A DNA stretch of 64,000 nt from Stercorarius parasiticus (lineage: Eukaryota; Chordata; Aves; Charadriiformes; Stercorariidae), in NCBI GenBank assembly GCA_013396915.1, contig VWZL01000324.1, positions 421,907-485,906 on the forward strand, written 5' to 3'. The notes under the pieces were generated by a model. The model had not been told where the DNA came from. It did no database searches and saw only the letters and a program-made list of their open reading frames with translations. Position 1 is the stretch's first letter, and every line of letters starts with the position of its first letter. Both the position numbers and the translations under genes were made by a program. This document shows, in pieces, positions 12,061 through 25,620 of this stretch.

Positions 12061-15000
12061 TTTAAAAAAATATATCCTAGTAATAACTGTTATACACATA
12101 GGTTATTGCAGTAGCTGTGTCCTCCGTTCATAAAAGTCTGATCCAAATTTCAGATGTATCCTGATGGACAGTGGTACCCTTGTGGCATGAAGGCTGGCAA
12201 GGAGATTGGCATCCTGTCAAAGCGAGAGCGCTTGAGGGTGAAATGAGGAACAAATGAGAGGTCCACTAACGCAGTGAAATGCATCTGATCAGCTGTGCGA
12301 GATCTCTTTATCTTCTAACTCCTTCTTGTTTCCCCTCCCCTGCAAGGTCAGGCACTCGGAGGAGCAATTTATAAACTCACAGCTCGTATTCTGGTTGCAG
12401 TTCCAGAACTGACACAAAATTAAATCAGTCTTGAGTGCAGTAGGATACAAAAATTACCTTCCCAGTCTACTGAGCCCTTCAAGACTTCCAATAAATCTCC
12501 CAGCGGCAGCATTCCAGTGCTGGTTGCCTATCTTCCTTGCCTTACAAAAAGACCTTGAAATGGAAACAGAAGGGTTTTCTTTGAAGTCATATTTCATAGC
12601 ACAAAAAGACATGCACAGAAGCAGCTGACTTAAGTGGTTTCCCCCTCTTGTTCAAAGTATTTTCTGAAAAGTTTTAAATGCGACTTTTTACTTAATCCCC
12701 AGAACTCCTAATTGCTGGGGCCGCACCACTTGTGAAAGCAGGAGCTGGTGTCAACAAAGGCTCCTTTTAAAAAAAGATAAAGGCAAAACCCTTTAAAAAT
12801 ATACTGGCTAGCAGAAACATTGTTAGGCTTCATCTAATTGCATTCCTCCCCTGAAAATTATAGCACTCCTCCCTAAAAAATATTAAACTTAAGCAAATAC
12901 GTTCACTTCATCTTAGAATTGGCACTGACTGCAGGTGAAATATATCCCTGCATAATTATTAAATTGAGCAAGCCGTAATTATCTCTAGTAAGATTCCCTG
13001 GGCTTCAGTAGAGATATCCTTAAGCTGAAGTCTTCTCCCTTAGCGCAACCCTTCCACTTAAGCTTCGTGGAGCAGCAGGGACGGGTCTCGAGGCTGTCTG
13101 GGTTCGGTCCAGAGCCCATTTCGCTGGTGCGTGGCCTGGCGTGGGCTCCCTGTCCTGTCACTGAGCTGCAATCGCCTGGGGAAGAAAAGGCTCATCATGG
13201 TGGCTTGTTCCTCTTTCCCAAGAGCTCGAGGAACTGGGGGACTGGCAGGCCCACAGCCCTCATGGTTCCCGAATTGAGGGGCCAGGAGATGTCCCCCACA
13301 GTGACCGCTGCCTGGGGACGATGCTAGCTGGGCGAGGCAGCAGCTCCCAGGAGGAGCAGAGGTGCCCTTCTCTGCTGCCCCCAGCAAAGAGAGGGCAGCT
13401 GCCCTTGCCTGGGTGACCACGGGGATGGAGAACCTTCTCAGAGCCTCCATGGAGGTCACCCCACCATTTCATAAAGGGCTGCTGTGGTTTTATTTGGTGT
13501 CAGGCTCTCTGTTGCTCAAACCAGCCTAAATACTGCACAGTGGACACAGGCACCAGACCTGGCACCTACCAAGCTTCGGATACGATGCTGATCCAGGCTT
13601 TGCCTGGGGACCACCTCTATATTAGGTACAGAGCTTCCTGAACCTGTCTGTCTGTGTGCAAGTGGGCTCCGAGAGGAACTCCCATGTGAGCGACCCGTGA
13701 AGACTTCATTTTGGTTTAGGCTGCCTAAAGTGTTATTGGAAAATTTTGTAAGGCAGCTCAAGTGAGTGAAAATGATTTGCTTAGGATGAATGTAACCACC
13801 AGTGCATTACTTCACATAATCTAAACAGAGTTTCAGGCACACTTCATCTATCATTCCCTGAAAGAGAGAAGCTGAGTTAATGCTCTCTGACAAATATTAT
13901 GTTTCTCAGGCAGCCCTGGTGCTGTCTTCCACGTTTCCTGACCCACTTTGATTAGATATATAAACAGCACGAGTAAAACACAGGTCGGGTTTTGCTGTTG
14001 GAAACGCAAGATAAGGATACCATAAAGGCTCATCAACACCCCAGCGCTCTCTGTGCGAGACACTGAGCAGTCGGGAGATCGGAGATTCCTTCTCAGAGCT
14101 GTAAGATGAGTCACTCGGCTAATAACCATGATTTATAACAGCATTTTAATAGCTCCCCGGGCTCTCTGACGAAGGCAGGAGAGGGCAGGGTGTCACACCT
14201 CGGGATGGGTGCCTTCAGGGCAGGGGGAGAGCGGGGCGGAGGTCCATCTACCAGTGAGCACCGCTCAGGGGTGGCCATGGGAGCCCCGGAGGGAAGGGAA
14301 GAAGGCAGGCGAGGGAGAGCCACCCACCGATGGGCTCCTGACAGCGTATTTGCTAATGCTGGCACTCTCCTCTGCATCTAACATTGATGTCAGGGACAGG
14401 GCTTGGAGCTGGTAACGAGGACAGAAAGCTCCATCTCCTCCATGTTGCCTTTGCTACGAAAAGGTGTGTGAGCAGCGAGCCTCTCGGCACTACGGCCTCT
14501 GGAGCGGGTGAGCGAGTGGGTTAAGTTTGCCTGAAAAACACCCAAAGCCTTGAGTGTACTTATTAATTAGCTCTAAGTGGGCCTGTAGCCACATCTCTGG
14601 GCATATGTACAAAAAAGTAATCAGAAGAAAATTGGAACACTTCTTTCCATACACGAAAACCTCCCACATCCATCAAACTACGATTCCCCTAAAGTCAGTC
14701 CTCACTGCTTGCTTTCCCAGAAAGGAGCATTACAGAGCGACTTGGAAGTCAGCAAACAATGTACAAGCACATCTTCACTGCATTGCTAATCCAAAGGGCT
14801 CAGAGGTTAACCAAGAGCTGGCAGGAAGAACAAAACAGAGTTTTCTCTATCTAGTTTCCCTGATACAATCATGCTAAAACATTGGCTGGAGGAGTAAAGG
14901 CTTAAGCCGGCACTCCAGAGAGCTGGGCTTGTGCCCTATCTTTGGATCTCCACTCATTTTTTTGAGAAGAGCACAAACTCAGCGACTCCCCCTTCCCCAG

Positions 15001-16611
15001 GCCGGCCAGAGAGGCGAGAGCAGCTCTGCCCCATGGAGCTGGACGGTGATGTTTGGGTTTTGAGCTCCAGGGGTCCGAGACAGCCACCCGCGCTGATGGA
15101 CAATGCGGGAGCACCCAGAGAAGACTGCAGATAGAGCTGGCTTGGCACGATATCCCTCCCTCCCTATGACACATTGTGGGTTCTAAAAATATATTTCGTA
15201 GGCCAGGTCATGACAACAAATTAAAAATCTCAACCCAAAATAAAACCCACGAAGCTGATGGTTGAAAACCTTAAAACTAAAACCACGGTATATTTAATTC
15301 TGATACCTAATTCTAATCATTATGATATATTTTTCAGTACTTATCTTCTCTTTTTAAAAAAAAAAAACACTAACATTTCAAGATGAAAATCAATTAAACC
15401 TAACAGTTAACCCCTTCTGACTTCAAACAAATTAAAAAATAGGATGTTTTCACAATTTATCAATTTGTTTGAAATGCTGATTTATATTTCGATGAATCAG
15501 TGTTCTCAGATGAAAAAATTCTTTCTGTAAAAAAATATTTTAAAAGAATTCTGTGACCATGTGCTGATGTTTTCTTGCTCATACCAAGCAGTTAAAAGCA
15601 GTGGCCTCATGAAGATGCCATGAAGTAGTGCCTACAAAGCACTCTCATCTTCCTGGGTGCTATAGAAATGGGAAGCTGTAATTTTTTTAAGCATGATTTA
15701 CAGAAGAATGGTGATTGCTGTCTAAAAGCCTCTTTCAGTCTGTTAAATTGAAACCTAATATAATTAAGCATACAATATACGTATCCTGATTAATCGAAAC
15801 TCGGATTTTTATTTTTTGCGCTAGGAAGTAAGACTGTATTCCTACTGTCTTCTCTAGCAGATACCCAATTTACATTTCTACCAAATATTGAGATGGGGAG
15901 AAGAGCATCCCAGGGTCAGTGGCATTGTCTTACATGGGTTGTAGTAGGGACATCTATTATTATATTTGGTGAAATCCTTATATAAAGAGCGCAAACTTTT
16001 CTTTTTTTGTTTAATGGGAAGAGGAGAAAAATAGTAAACAAAAAGATTGTCACTGCTAGGAAATAAAAAATAGCCATGGCTGTGAGCCACAGCAACAGGG
16101 ACATATTCAAGGTGGTTTTAACTGCCCCTGGAGATTGACACACCAAAACGGTGTGTGTTGGGGAGCTGCACATGGATAGCCTAGGTTTCAACCAGTCAAG
16201 CACCACCTCAGCAGCCAAAATCTGTGGTTAGGATAAATTTACAAAAGAGAGGGAAATTTATTAAGGGTCAGATGTTTCAGTTAGCAAAGACCCTGCAGTG
16301 CATTAGGGGCTGGTGTGGCAGTGGTGGGAGGAGGGCTGGCAGTCCAGCCAACGCTCTGGTAGAGTAACTCATCCTGCACGGTGAGCTGGGTCCTTACCCT
16401 GCCCTGCTGCGCCCACGGGAAGGGGAAATTATCTTTCCTGGAGCCTGCTTCTGTGGGTGAACATCAACATCCAAAGCTCCCTGCGAGCACAGCGAGGAGC
16501 CTCTCTGTTGGGTGTCACTGCTCCCTGTGGTGTATGTGTCACTGCACACCATGGGTGTCCCCGTGCAGGTACGGGGACCTTTTAGCAGCCTGGAGCCTTG
16601 GCCAGGGTAAG
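12061..16611. other. Intergenic, GC-richer patches
   Basis: No gene recognised. Bases 13,050-13,480, 14,150-14,540, 14,900-15,150 and 16,290-16,600 are clearly richer in G+C than their surroundings, with overlapping random frames of 60-130 codons on both strands. CpG density does not look high enough to call a CpG-island promoter by eye. Confidence 0.55.
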
Positions 16612-17151
16612 CCACTCTGATGAGACCCCACCTGGAGTACTGCATCCAGCTCTGGAGTCCTCACCACAAGAAGGACATGGACCTGTTGGAGTGGGTCCAG
16701 CGAAGGGCTGCGAAGATGATTCGAGGGCTGGAGCACCTCTGCTATGAGGACAGGCTGAGAGAGTTGGGGTTGTTCAGCCTGGAGAAGAGAAGGCTCTGGG
16801 GAGACCTTAGAGCAGCCTTTCAGTACCTGAAGGGGGCCTACAGGAAGGATGGGGGAGGGACTCTTTATCAGGGAGTGTAATGATAGGATGAGAGATAACA
16901 GTTTCAAACTGAAAGGGGGTAGGTTTAGATTGGATATTAGGAAGAAATTATTTCCTGTGAGGGTGGTGAGACACTGGTGCAGCTTGCCCAGAGAAGCTGT
17001 GGGTGCCCCATCCCTGAAAGTGTTCAAGGCCAGGCTGGATGAGGCTTTGAGTAGCCTGGTCTAGTGGGAGGTGTCCCTGCCCATGGCAGGGGGGTTGGAA
17101 CTAGATGATCTTTAAGGTCCCTTCCAACCTGAAACATTCTATGATTCTATG
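16612..17151 (+). repeat. CR1 LINE fragment, 5'-truncated
   Basis: About 540 bases of CR1 in plus orientation, from tgagaccccacctggagtac to the 3' end with cttccaacct and attctatgattctatg. Open stretches encode the RT C-terminus ([20 protein letters not shown], later [18 protein letters not shown]), but a frameshift separates them near 16,850. The 5' limit is approximate. No target-site duplication was evident. Confidence 0.94.
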
Positions 17152-18944
17152 AAAATAGCAGAGAAAGAAATTAAGACTGCACTGACAGCTGAATTAAATT
17201 GGGAGTTATGAAGAATGGTCTGCTATTTTCCGTCCTTCCTTCCTTCTTGATCAGGACTTGCTTTCCTTTAGCCTACTCGTCATATTGACTATGCTGGAAT
17301 CCTCTTCAAGTTGCTGCTGACATCGAGCCACACCTGGAAGCTGACTTCAAGCTCTCTGAAGGAAAAATGGATCTTTCCTTTGTTTCCAGTGATCTGTGGG
17401 ACTTGCTGTCATGGTCATGATAATGCTGTCGCTTCTATGCAGTTTTTAATTAGCCTAACAGCAAAATATGAGAGGCAGATGAAGAGTCATTGGCAGGTTT
17501 GAGGGCAGCCACACTGTCCCTCCACTCCCGTGGCTGTGACCTGTGCTACAAATGCTGACAAGTGCCGACATCCAACATTACAGAAAGGGCATCCACAAGG
17601 CTCTGCAACACTGAAAGCCTCTCAGAAAGCATCATATGACTTTAATTTGGGAAAAACCACACGTGTTACAGTATTTGTGCCACCTGCTACGTGTTTCTTG
17701 CCAGTCGCTGCTTTGCTTTGCTTTGCTGCTTCTGGTGTAGGTGATCTTGAAAAATCTTCCTATTCTGATAACAATACCTATATTTGACAACAATGCATAT
17801 TCTTCTCCTTATAAGCATCCTGAAGGAGTATTGCAAGAAGAGCACAGGCCACTGAACCAGCCAAGGCCAAACAGTTGGTAAAACTTCAGTTTCTGCAGCA
17901 GGTTAGAAGTTTCCCAGTGGATTAGTGCAACCGCCTGGGCCAACACCGCTTTTGGAGGTTATTTTTATCCCAGAATATATAACTCGTGGTGCAGCACCTG
18001 TTGGTTTGTTTTCCCGGCTGCTGGTCCACCAGTGCACCCCACGAGCAGAGCTGGGGAAGTCTGGGATCCCCTCCGCACCACCCGTTGTATTTCTCAGCCC
18101 CATGTCTTCTGCTGGCGCTGCTCACGCTGGACGACCTGCTCACTGCTGCTGCACACCAGGGAAGTGCTCAGGGGCCGCGACAATGCCCGGGTGCCACTGC
18201 AGGTATTTGTCCCTGGGAATAGCTTGTGCTTTGTCACTGCCCACAAAAGCTCAGTAAATCTCCCAGCTGCCCCCTAAGGGAGCCCAACCAATTTAAATTA
18301 TGGTTAGCAGGGTGTCAACACAAGATGGATGCCACTAATGACAACACTAATGCTGCTGCAACCAGGATCCCTTTATTTTGCCTCCCCGGGAAAACGATCT
18401 TGCTGATAGAAACCAAGAAACAAGTGCTGTGCTAGCACGGAGGTCCTGGCAATAAAGAGAAAGTTGCTGTATTTTGAACAGCAAGGGACCATCTACTCTA
18501 CTCATGTAGACCATATACTCTACTCGTGCTTTGAGAGAAGTACAGGTTTCCTGCTCCTTCATCTAAGAATGTGCTCGGTGGGGGATTTTGTAACACAGGG
18601 CAAAATGTTGCTGGCGGTTCTCCTCGGGATGTGTTCAGACATCCCACACAGGCCCTGAAAACTGGCATAATTTTCTGGAAGTTTTCCATTAATCTTTCAG
18701 GCATTTCCAAAGTTTTATCAGGCTGGGAATGCCATACCTGAACTAAGGTGCAACCACCTGCCTGTGTTCCTGGGCAGGGATTGGGATTGCACCTAGGCAC
18801 TTCAAGCATTTTCTAAACTCCGAGGTGATGTGAAGGGTGAACAAGGCAGGAAAGTAGGGAGGACTCACTGCAAATAACCCCTAAATAACCCAGAAATAGA
18901 GTATTTGAAATAAACTACCCTAAGGCTATCTCATTCCATTTGGG
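17152..18944. other. Intergenic, no gene seen
   Basis: Between two plus-oriented CR1 copies. GC-rich near 18,000-18,280, with several overlapping frames and no known domain. A short (CTTTG)n run lies near 17,708-17,730. Confidence 0.55.
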
Positions 18945-19646
18945 GAAGAGTGGCTGGAAAGCTAGCTGGCAGAAAAGGACTTGGGGGTGTTTGTCAACAG
19001 CTGGCTGAATATGAGCCAGTAGTGTGCCTAGGTGGACAAGAAGGCCAGCAGCATCCCGGCCTATATCAGGAATAGTGTGGTGAGCAGGACTAGGGAAGTG
19101 ATCGGTACTGGTGAGGCCCCACCTGGAATACTGTGTTCAGTTTTGGGCCCCTTGCTACAGGAAAGAATTGAGGTGCTGGAGCGTGTCCAGAGAAGGGCAA
19201 CAAAGCTGGCGAGGGGTCTGGAGAACATGTCTTATGAGGAGCAGCTGAGGGAATTGGGGTTGTTCAGCCTGGAGAAATGGAGGCTGAGGGGAGACCTTAT
19301 CGCTCTCTACAGCTACCTGAAAGGAGGTTGTAGCGACGTGGGGGTTGGTCTCTTCTCCCAGGTGACAAGTGAGAGGACAAAAGGGAATGGCCTCAAGTTG
19401 CGCCAGGGAAGGTTTAGATTGAATATTAGGAAAAAATTCATCACAGAAAGGGTTGTCAAACATTGGAAAAGGCTGCCCAGGGAAGTGGTTGAGTCACCAT
19501 CCCTGGAGGTATTTAAAAGATGGGTAGATGTGGTGCTGAAGGACATGGTTTAGTGGTAGTGTTTGTCAGTGTTAGTTGATGGTTGGACTCAATGATCTTG
19601 AAGTTCCCTTCCAACCTAGACAATTCTATGATCCTATGATCCTATG
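18945..19646 (+). repeat. CR1 LINE fragment, different subfamily
   Basis: About 700 bases in plus orientation. The 5' part reads like CR1 pol (gctagctggcagaaaaggac, tatgagccagtagtgtgcct). A 173-codon frame (19,032-19,553) still encodes the RT tail ([39 protein letters not shown]). The 3' end has ggttggactcaatgatcttg and atcctatgatcctatg units, unlike the other copies here, so it is a separate subfamily. It is truncated and presumed inactive. Confidence 0.93.
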
Positions 19647-22600
19647 AGTAAAACAGCAGATTAGCAATATATCCGACTTCGTGTGGTTGCAGGTGAACTG
19701 CTGGACCTGGAGAGCATGGGACAGGGCTCGGAGCAGGTTGCCTGGACTGGGTCAGGACTCGAGGCCATTGCAGCAGTATGGCATTCAGTGCGACTGGACA
19801 AGAATTACCACCCACAGGTGAGATTCCTGAAAGAACGATGACCTGAGAGAAAGTGAGATCTCATGGAAATCAATGGTGGATTTACCACTGGGGCCAAGAT
19901 AACCAGGAGTATTCACTCCCCCTTCTTATCTGCTGTCATCTAATGCGGCACTGTCCAAACGCATACATTAGGGCAGATCAGGAGTTGGGATGACACAAAA
20001 GTATTTTGGGTGCTGAATCTGAGAATGACCAACCCTGCTTTAATTTTGCTTTAGTCTCACTGAAGCATTTTGCCTTTCATGACCCTATTTAGATACACTA
20101 TAAAATAAACCAAATATCCAAGCTTAAGTGATGTTTATTTTTATTTTCTTCAGCCCCTCTTATTTCCCTCTAGCTAGGCATTTAAACTGTATTTAAAGCC
20201 TACTAGGAAAGAAATGCACCAGTCTAGAAATGTATTATTACTTGATTTCATAATTCAAGAGTAATCTCTTTAGCAATCATTTGGTCTTTATTTAAAGGCT
20301 ATTTTGTAAAGTAGGATTGTAGGCATTAAAAAAACCAGACTTTTACATCAGAAAATATGCATCTTGGAACTAGGATTCTTCTGTTTATCTCTAGAGTCAC
20401 TAATACATGTTTTATGAGTTCCTCAGGAATAATTTGTGCATTGTTGTATTTATTCAGATAAGTGGATGATGCTTTTATGACTTTGCTGGAAAACAAACAA
20501 AGCTCCCTGGTGACTCACAGTCCTTGCTGGGGACTATTGGCTCCATCCTTAGTTCCCCCAGCACCCCTTGCCTTTTTTTTCACCAGTCAAACTTAAGAAG
20601 CCTTACAGCATTGAAAACCTTGCTGTCCCAAACCCAAACACCACAGGTGCCCTCTAAGCTACCTTCTCTGTAGCACCTTTCGCATTGTGCCTCCTCCTTT
20701 TAAGTTCTCCCATAATTTCCTACAGATCCAGGTTGGTCAGATATTCTTTATATTTGCACCTCCTTCTCCTCATCGTGCACTCACTACTCCACACTGATCT
20801 TCCTCAGTCTCTTTGTCCATGTCTGTAGATTATACAGATAAGAAAACAGTTATTTTAATAGTGAATGTTCACTTGCTCGTGCTCTCCGGAGAAACCCAAT
20901 TGTGCACCTCAGGGGAAGCCTCAGCTGTGCCCTGGCCAGGAAGGAGTATTGAGGGGTGGCACGGAGTGTGTCCGCCCTCTCCCTGTGGTGACTTCCATCA
21001 TACGACTGATCTGAAGCAGACATCATAGATCCACTTCATCTGCTGTGAAGGCAGACAGGAAAGAGACAGTTGACTTTGGTATAAGGGAGGAAGAGACAGA
21101 GGGAACCACCAGGTCACAGGAGGCTTCCCAACTTCAGGCCACAGATGATGCTGTGGCTTGGAGGCAGCAGAGGTGTATTCCCGCACTCACCTTCCTTTCT
21201 AAGACCCTTTTACAGTTTTTAGCAACGCATATTTCCACCTTACCTTCCTGTAACAAGTTTTTGTGGGAAACACGTTCTTTTACTTCTCCAGCGTTTTTCT
21301 GTGGTTGTATCAGCCTGACTTTTGGATCACTCTCAGCCCTTCTACAAGACCCCACCTCGCTGGTGGGCAGGAGACTGGAGGTGCAGGCTTCTGATTGGAG
21401 TCATCTGTCTCTCTTCCATCTGATGTACTTGTAGCCTGTATTTTTACACCCCTCCGTACTTATTGCTTATGTTACAGAATAACAGTGACCTTTTCAAAGC
21501 AAAATATCATTTATTTGATTCAGATGAAGGAATGAAGAGAGTAGTGGAACTTTTTGTCTAGTTTTATGTATTAATGAAGAAACATGAAATAACTGAGGTT
21601 TTTTACATGCTCAGAAAGTCTTACTGTAACTAGCAAGGGAAAAAATTGTAATGAAATGAAACAAGTCCAGCTCTATTAATTATCAAAGTTTGTTGGGTTG
21701 AAGTTAAAGGCTGAAGTAATGCAGAACTCTGCAGCTTTTCCTTTGTGTGTGAAACTTGCTCACAAGGCAGTACACTTTTTTACAGGACTATCAGCTAGAT
21801 TCCCTAAGGGGGAAATAGTCAGTGCCAAAACCTAGACCAGATATGGATTTGAAATGCTAATCTTAGGTCTTCTCAAAACCAAATGAGGTAAGCACGCTCA
21901 GAGCATCCTACAAACTTACTAGAGCAGGCTGAGATTCAAGCTGTCGCCTTTTCTTCTGCTGCATATTGACAGCAACCCAGCTCAAATCCACCAAGAGAAG
22001 GCATCTCTCCCAGGAGGTCCCTTCAAGCGCCAGCCACCAGCCTGTCCCACACGGCTCAGGGAGGAGGTGTCCCTGTGCCTGCTGACTGCCTCTGCCTGGG
22101 GCGGGGAGCACACCATGACCACGTGTACTGATTGTCACTCCCACAAGTATGATGTACCTGCCATCTACTTCTTACATGTAATATTTGTAACGAAATATTG
22201 TATATATGATACATATACTAAACAAAATACATATTTTATGCAATATGTATATATCTGGGTGAAAATAAAGACTATTTCATAGTCTGTAGTGTAATATTAC
22301 AGTAAGATGGTCAGATATAAATGCATGCATACAGTAACCTACATTTTTGTTTAGCTCGAAGGAGCTGCCTCTGATTTCTCCAGCCAGTGAGGTATTTGCT
22401 TTCCGTCTGCATGAAAACAGAGAGGCAACTTCTTAAAAGCTGGATGCTTGCGCAACTCCGTCAAGCCAAGGTGTTGCCTCCGCTGAATAGAGCAGTATCG
22501 CTCTGAGGACAAATTTGATTCTAGTATCCATTTTGTCCAAGAGCATTTTAGAAATGCTGATGTCCTGTGGCAAGGCCAGACAAAGCCACCTCCTGGCCAG

Positions 22601-25137
22601 ACACCAGGCAAAACCACTAGCATAGTCCTTAACTTGACAGTAAACAAAGTGATGCCTCGCAGTACATAAAACGCCCTTGCAGGCTGTCAAGGCCACAGAC
22701 AAACCTCAGTCCATTTCTCTTCCTACACTAAAAGTTAAATTTCATATCAACAATTAGCAACCTTATTACAAGTTCCAGTGCTGGAGAGCAATGGGTACGG
22801 TTTATTACTGCTCTGTTTTTGGTAAAGGCTGGCTGCGATGGTAACAAAACCAGCTTTGGGCCAATAGCAGGATGAAGTAACAGAATTCTCCCATGTTATC
22901 GTTTTCTTTTCTAAGTGATACACATCCCATGTGTCTTAGTAAATGTGAGAAATTAACCTGTGCTGAAGGATAACAAATGGTGGTTTCAACTAGAAAAAAT
23001 ACTTCTTCTTTCGTTCCTCTTTATCACACTCCCAGCAAGATCTGTCTTGAACATGCAAACGCAGAATTTATCTTCTAGTTATTTATTTTTATAGAAGGAA
23101 TCGTGTACATCGATTCTACCAGTAACGCCCTGGGTGCTGTGCTTCGGCAGTGGCATAGAGCAGAGGAGAGGCTGACACTTCCCAGAAGCAAAATCGTTTC
23201 CTTCCTGCTCCTGTGACTACAGTGGAGCGGTCATATCAAGGGTCTGAAATACTCTATTCCTGTCATCACCATGGGCATGTGAGAGCAAGATCCTACTGGA
23301 CCAAACTGGGGTTCTAGATGGTAGAGAACTCTCTGCTTCCCAGCTTTTATCTAAAATATAATTTGTGTGTATAAAACCAGTACCTGTAGATACCTTGGTC
23401 TCAACTGAAAGCACAAATACAACTCTTCTTCCTCTAACTTTGAATTTCATAATTTCTGATGGCTTGTTGGAATGTTGTTGGTAATCCTTGCCTGCTTTTC
23501 AGTTTGGGTGCTGGAAGGACTGGCCCAGCTGTGTTTAGCATTTTTGTTCTTGTAGCTTTGCAGGGTCCTGGTGGGCACTGAAGGCAGCTGGAAGCAGCGG
23601 CAAATGCAGCAGGGGAAGAGGCTCAACAGGCGGTGCAGGGGCCAGAGCAACGAGTGCTTCCGAGGGAGCGCTGCCATAGGGTCAAAGCCCTGTTTGGCGG
23701 CTGGTCGGTGCTAATGCAAACCGGTTTCTTCACATTCTCAAATGCCCGATGCACTTCTTACACAAACTCTTTCAGCTGAGGAAAGTGCAGCTGTCCCCTG
23801 CCTTGGGAATCCCTTCCCCTCATTAAGGTGGAGCCACCATAGTTCAATTCTTCATGCACAGGTGTGGACACAACCTTGAAGCTGAGGCAAACTAAACCCT
23901 TTGAAGTACACATGCTCCTTTCCTCACAACACAGTAACCGTGCCAGTGCTAAAGTTTAATCATGATTTCTTTCAGCCATTTAATGCAACCGTAATTATCC
24001 CACAGAATAAGAAAATATGCCAATAAATGTTAAAATTTAAATCCGCAGGAAGTGCATCAGCTCAAGCGATGAGAAATTACTCTAAGGTCCATTATGGCCA
24101 TCTCTCACTGCATCGCTTCCGTGCTGCCTTGCTGAATCATTCTCGTGGACGTTGCCAGCTCCGGGGATTATCACCAGGACTGAGTTGGGGAGCATGCTTT
24201 CTGGTTTTACAGGTTTAAATGATTTCAACTCTCCTTGTCCTTGGGCTCAGATGACTGAATGCAGATGAAGTTGACATTGCTGTGAGCACCACCGCGGTAC
24301 TCAGGCTGGGCCAGTGGCGTCTTGGGGTTTTCGGTCCTTTTTAGTGTGATCACACCAACATCAGTGTTACTCCCAGTCTCTCTCCCTTCAGTTTTCTCCA
24401 AGTTACTGGCTTGTTTGAACTTTCTGTTTTTCTCAATCCCCAGTTTCCTGCTGCTGATTGATTTTAGACTGCAGTCACCTCTCTGGATAAATAAGTGTTA
24501 ACAATACTATTACTCATTTCTGAAATGAGTAGCTTTAAAATTTTGCTCTGCTTTCTAAGCTGTGATTCCCAACCATGAAACAACATAAAATCATCACTTG
24601 CATTAATTTCCATCTTGACTTCTAAACCAAGTTTTACCATTGCTGAGATTTCTCCCTGCCGGAGCTACTTGTACAAGTGTCTGAAGTACCTTCTGTCATG
24701 ATTACTGTGGCATTGTCTTCTTGCATTTCTATGCGGTGCCAACATCTTTACCGAACTGCTTCAGACATGCTTGAGTGGCCTGTGCAGAGACCAACCCATG
24801 CACAGGCTCCCATGGAGCTCTCACTTCCTGTGCCAGGGCTGATTTACACCTTGGCACCATCCTGGCATCTTTGTACTGCTCAGAAAACGCTGCCCTTAAG
24901 CAGTACTCTTACTTCTGGTATCAGAGATTTTCTCATATCCTGCGTCATCCTTTATAGCTACTCAATCATTTCAAAGGGAAGGCTCAAAAACCTCTCCTGC
25001 TGTCCATAACTCCAGGTTTGCAAGGGTTGCTCACTCCTGTGCTTTCTCCATTCATTAGTGATAACATGGGCCTGATTCCTGCCCACAGCGAGACCTCCTC
25101 TATCGGACTGTCAATGTAAAGATATCTTACAACTGAT
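19647..25137. other. Intergenic, no gene seen
   Basis: No recognisable coding exon. Frames of up to 129 codons (21,045-21,434) lack known motifs. One AT-rich simple stretch lies at 22,193-22,255. Confidence 0.6.
22193..22255. repeat. AT-rich simple sequence
   Basis: TA/TATG-rich low-complexity stretch (tattgtatatatgatacata and following). No gene signal. Confidence 0.7.
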
Positions 25138-25620
25138 CATAGAATGGTTCAGGTTGGAAGGGACCTTAAAGATCACCTAGTTCCAACTCCCCTGCTATTG
25201 GCAGGGACATCTTCCACTAGACCAGGTTGCTCAAAGCCCCATCCAGCCTGGCCTTGAACACTTCCAGGGATGGGGCATCCACAGCTTCTCTGGGCAACCT
25301 GTTCCAGTGTCTCACCACCCTCATAGTGAAAAATTTCTTCCTAATATTTAGTCTAAATCTACCCTTTTCCAGTTTGAAGCCATAACCCGTCATCCTATCA
25401 TTACACGCCCTTGTAAAGAGTCCTTCTCCAGCTTTCTTGTAGGCCCCCTTCAGATACTGGAAAGTTGCTATAAGGTCTCCCCGGAGCCTTCTCTTCTCCA
25501 GGCTGAACAACCCCAACCCTCTCAGCCTGTCTTCACCGGAGAGGTGCTCCAGCCTCTGATCATCTTTGTGACCCTCCTCTGGACCCAGTACAACAGGTCC
25601 ATGATGTGTACTTATGTTGC
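25138..25620 (-). repeat. CR1 LINE fragment, 5'-truncated
   Basis: About 480 bases, reversed on the plus strand, starting atcatagaatggttcaggtt and running through the pol C-terminus. The minus strand has an open 99-codon frame (25,217-25,516) with [20 protein letters not shown] and [20 protein letters not shown]. The 5' end extends to about 25,620 (ctctggacccagtacaacag). Confidence 0.94.

Noticed and set aside
13058..13480. Long overlapping frames on both strands in GC-rich DNA (up to 133 codons)
   Set aside because: High G+C lowers stop frequency, which explains open frames on both strands at once. No domain or splice structure.
14111..14415. Possible CpG-island promoter
   Set aside because: G+C is raised but CpG pairs are not clearly dense and no downstream exon was found.
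16539..17064. Host protein gene suggested by long frames
   Set aside because: The 162-codon minus-strand frame is antisense to CR1, and the plus-strand frames are CR1 reverse transcriptase. This is a repeat, not a host gene.
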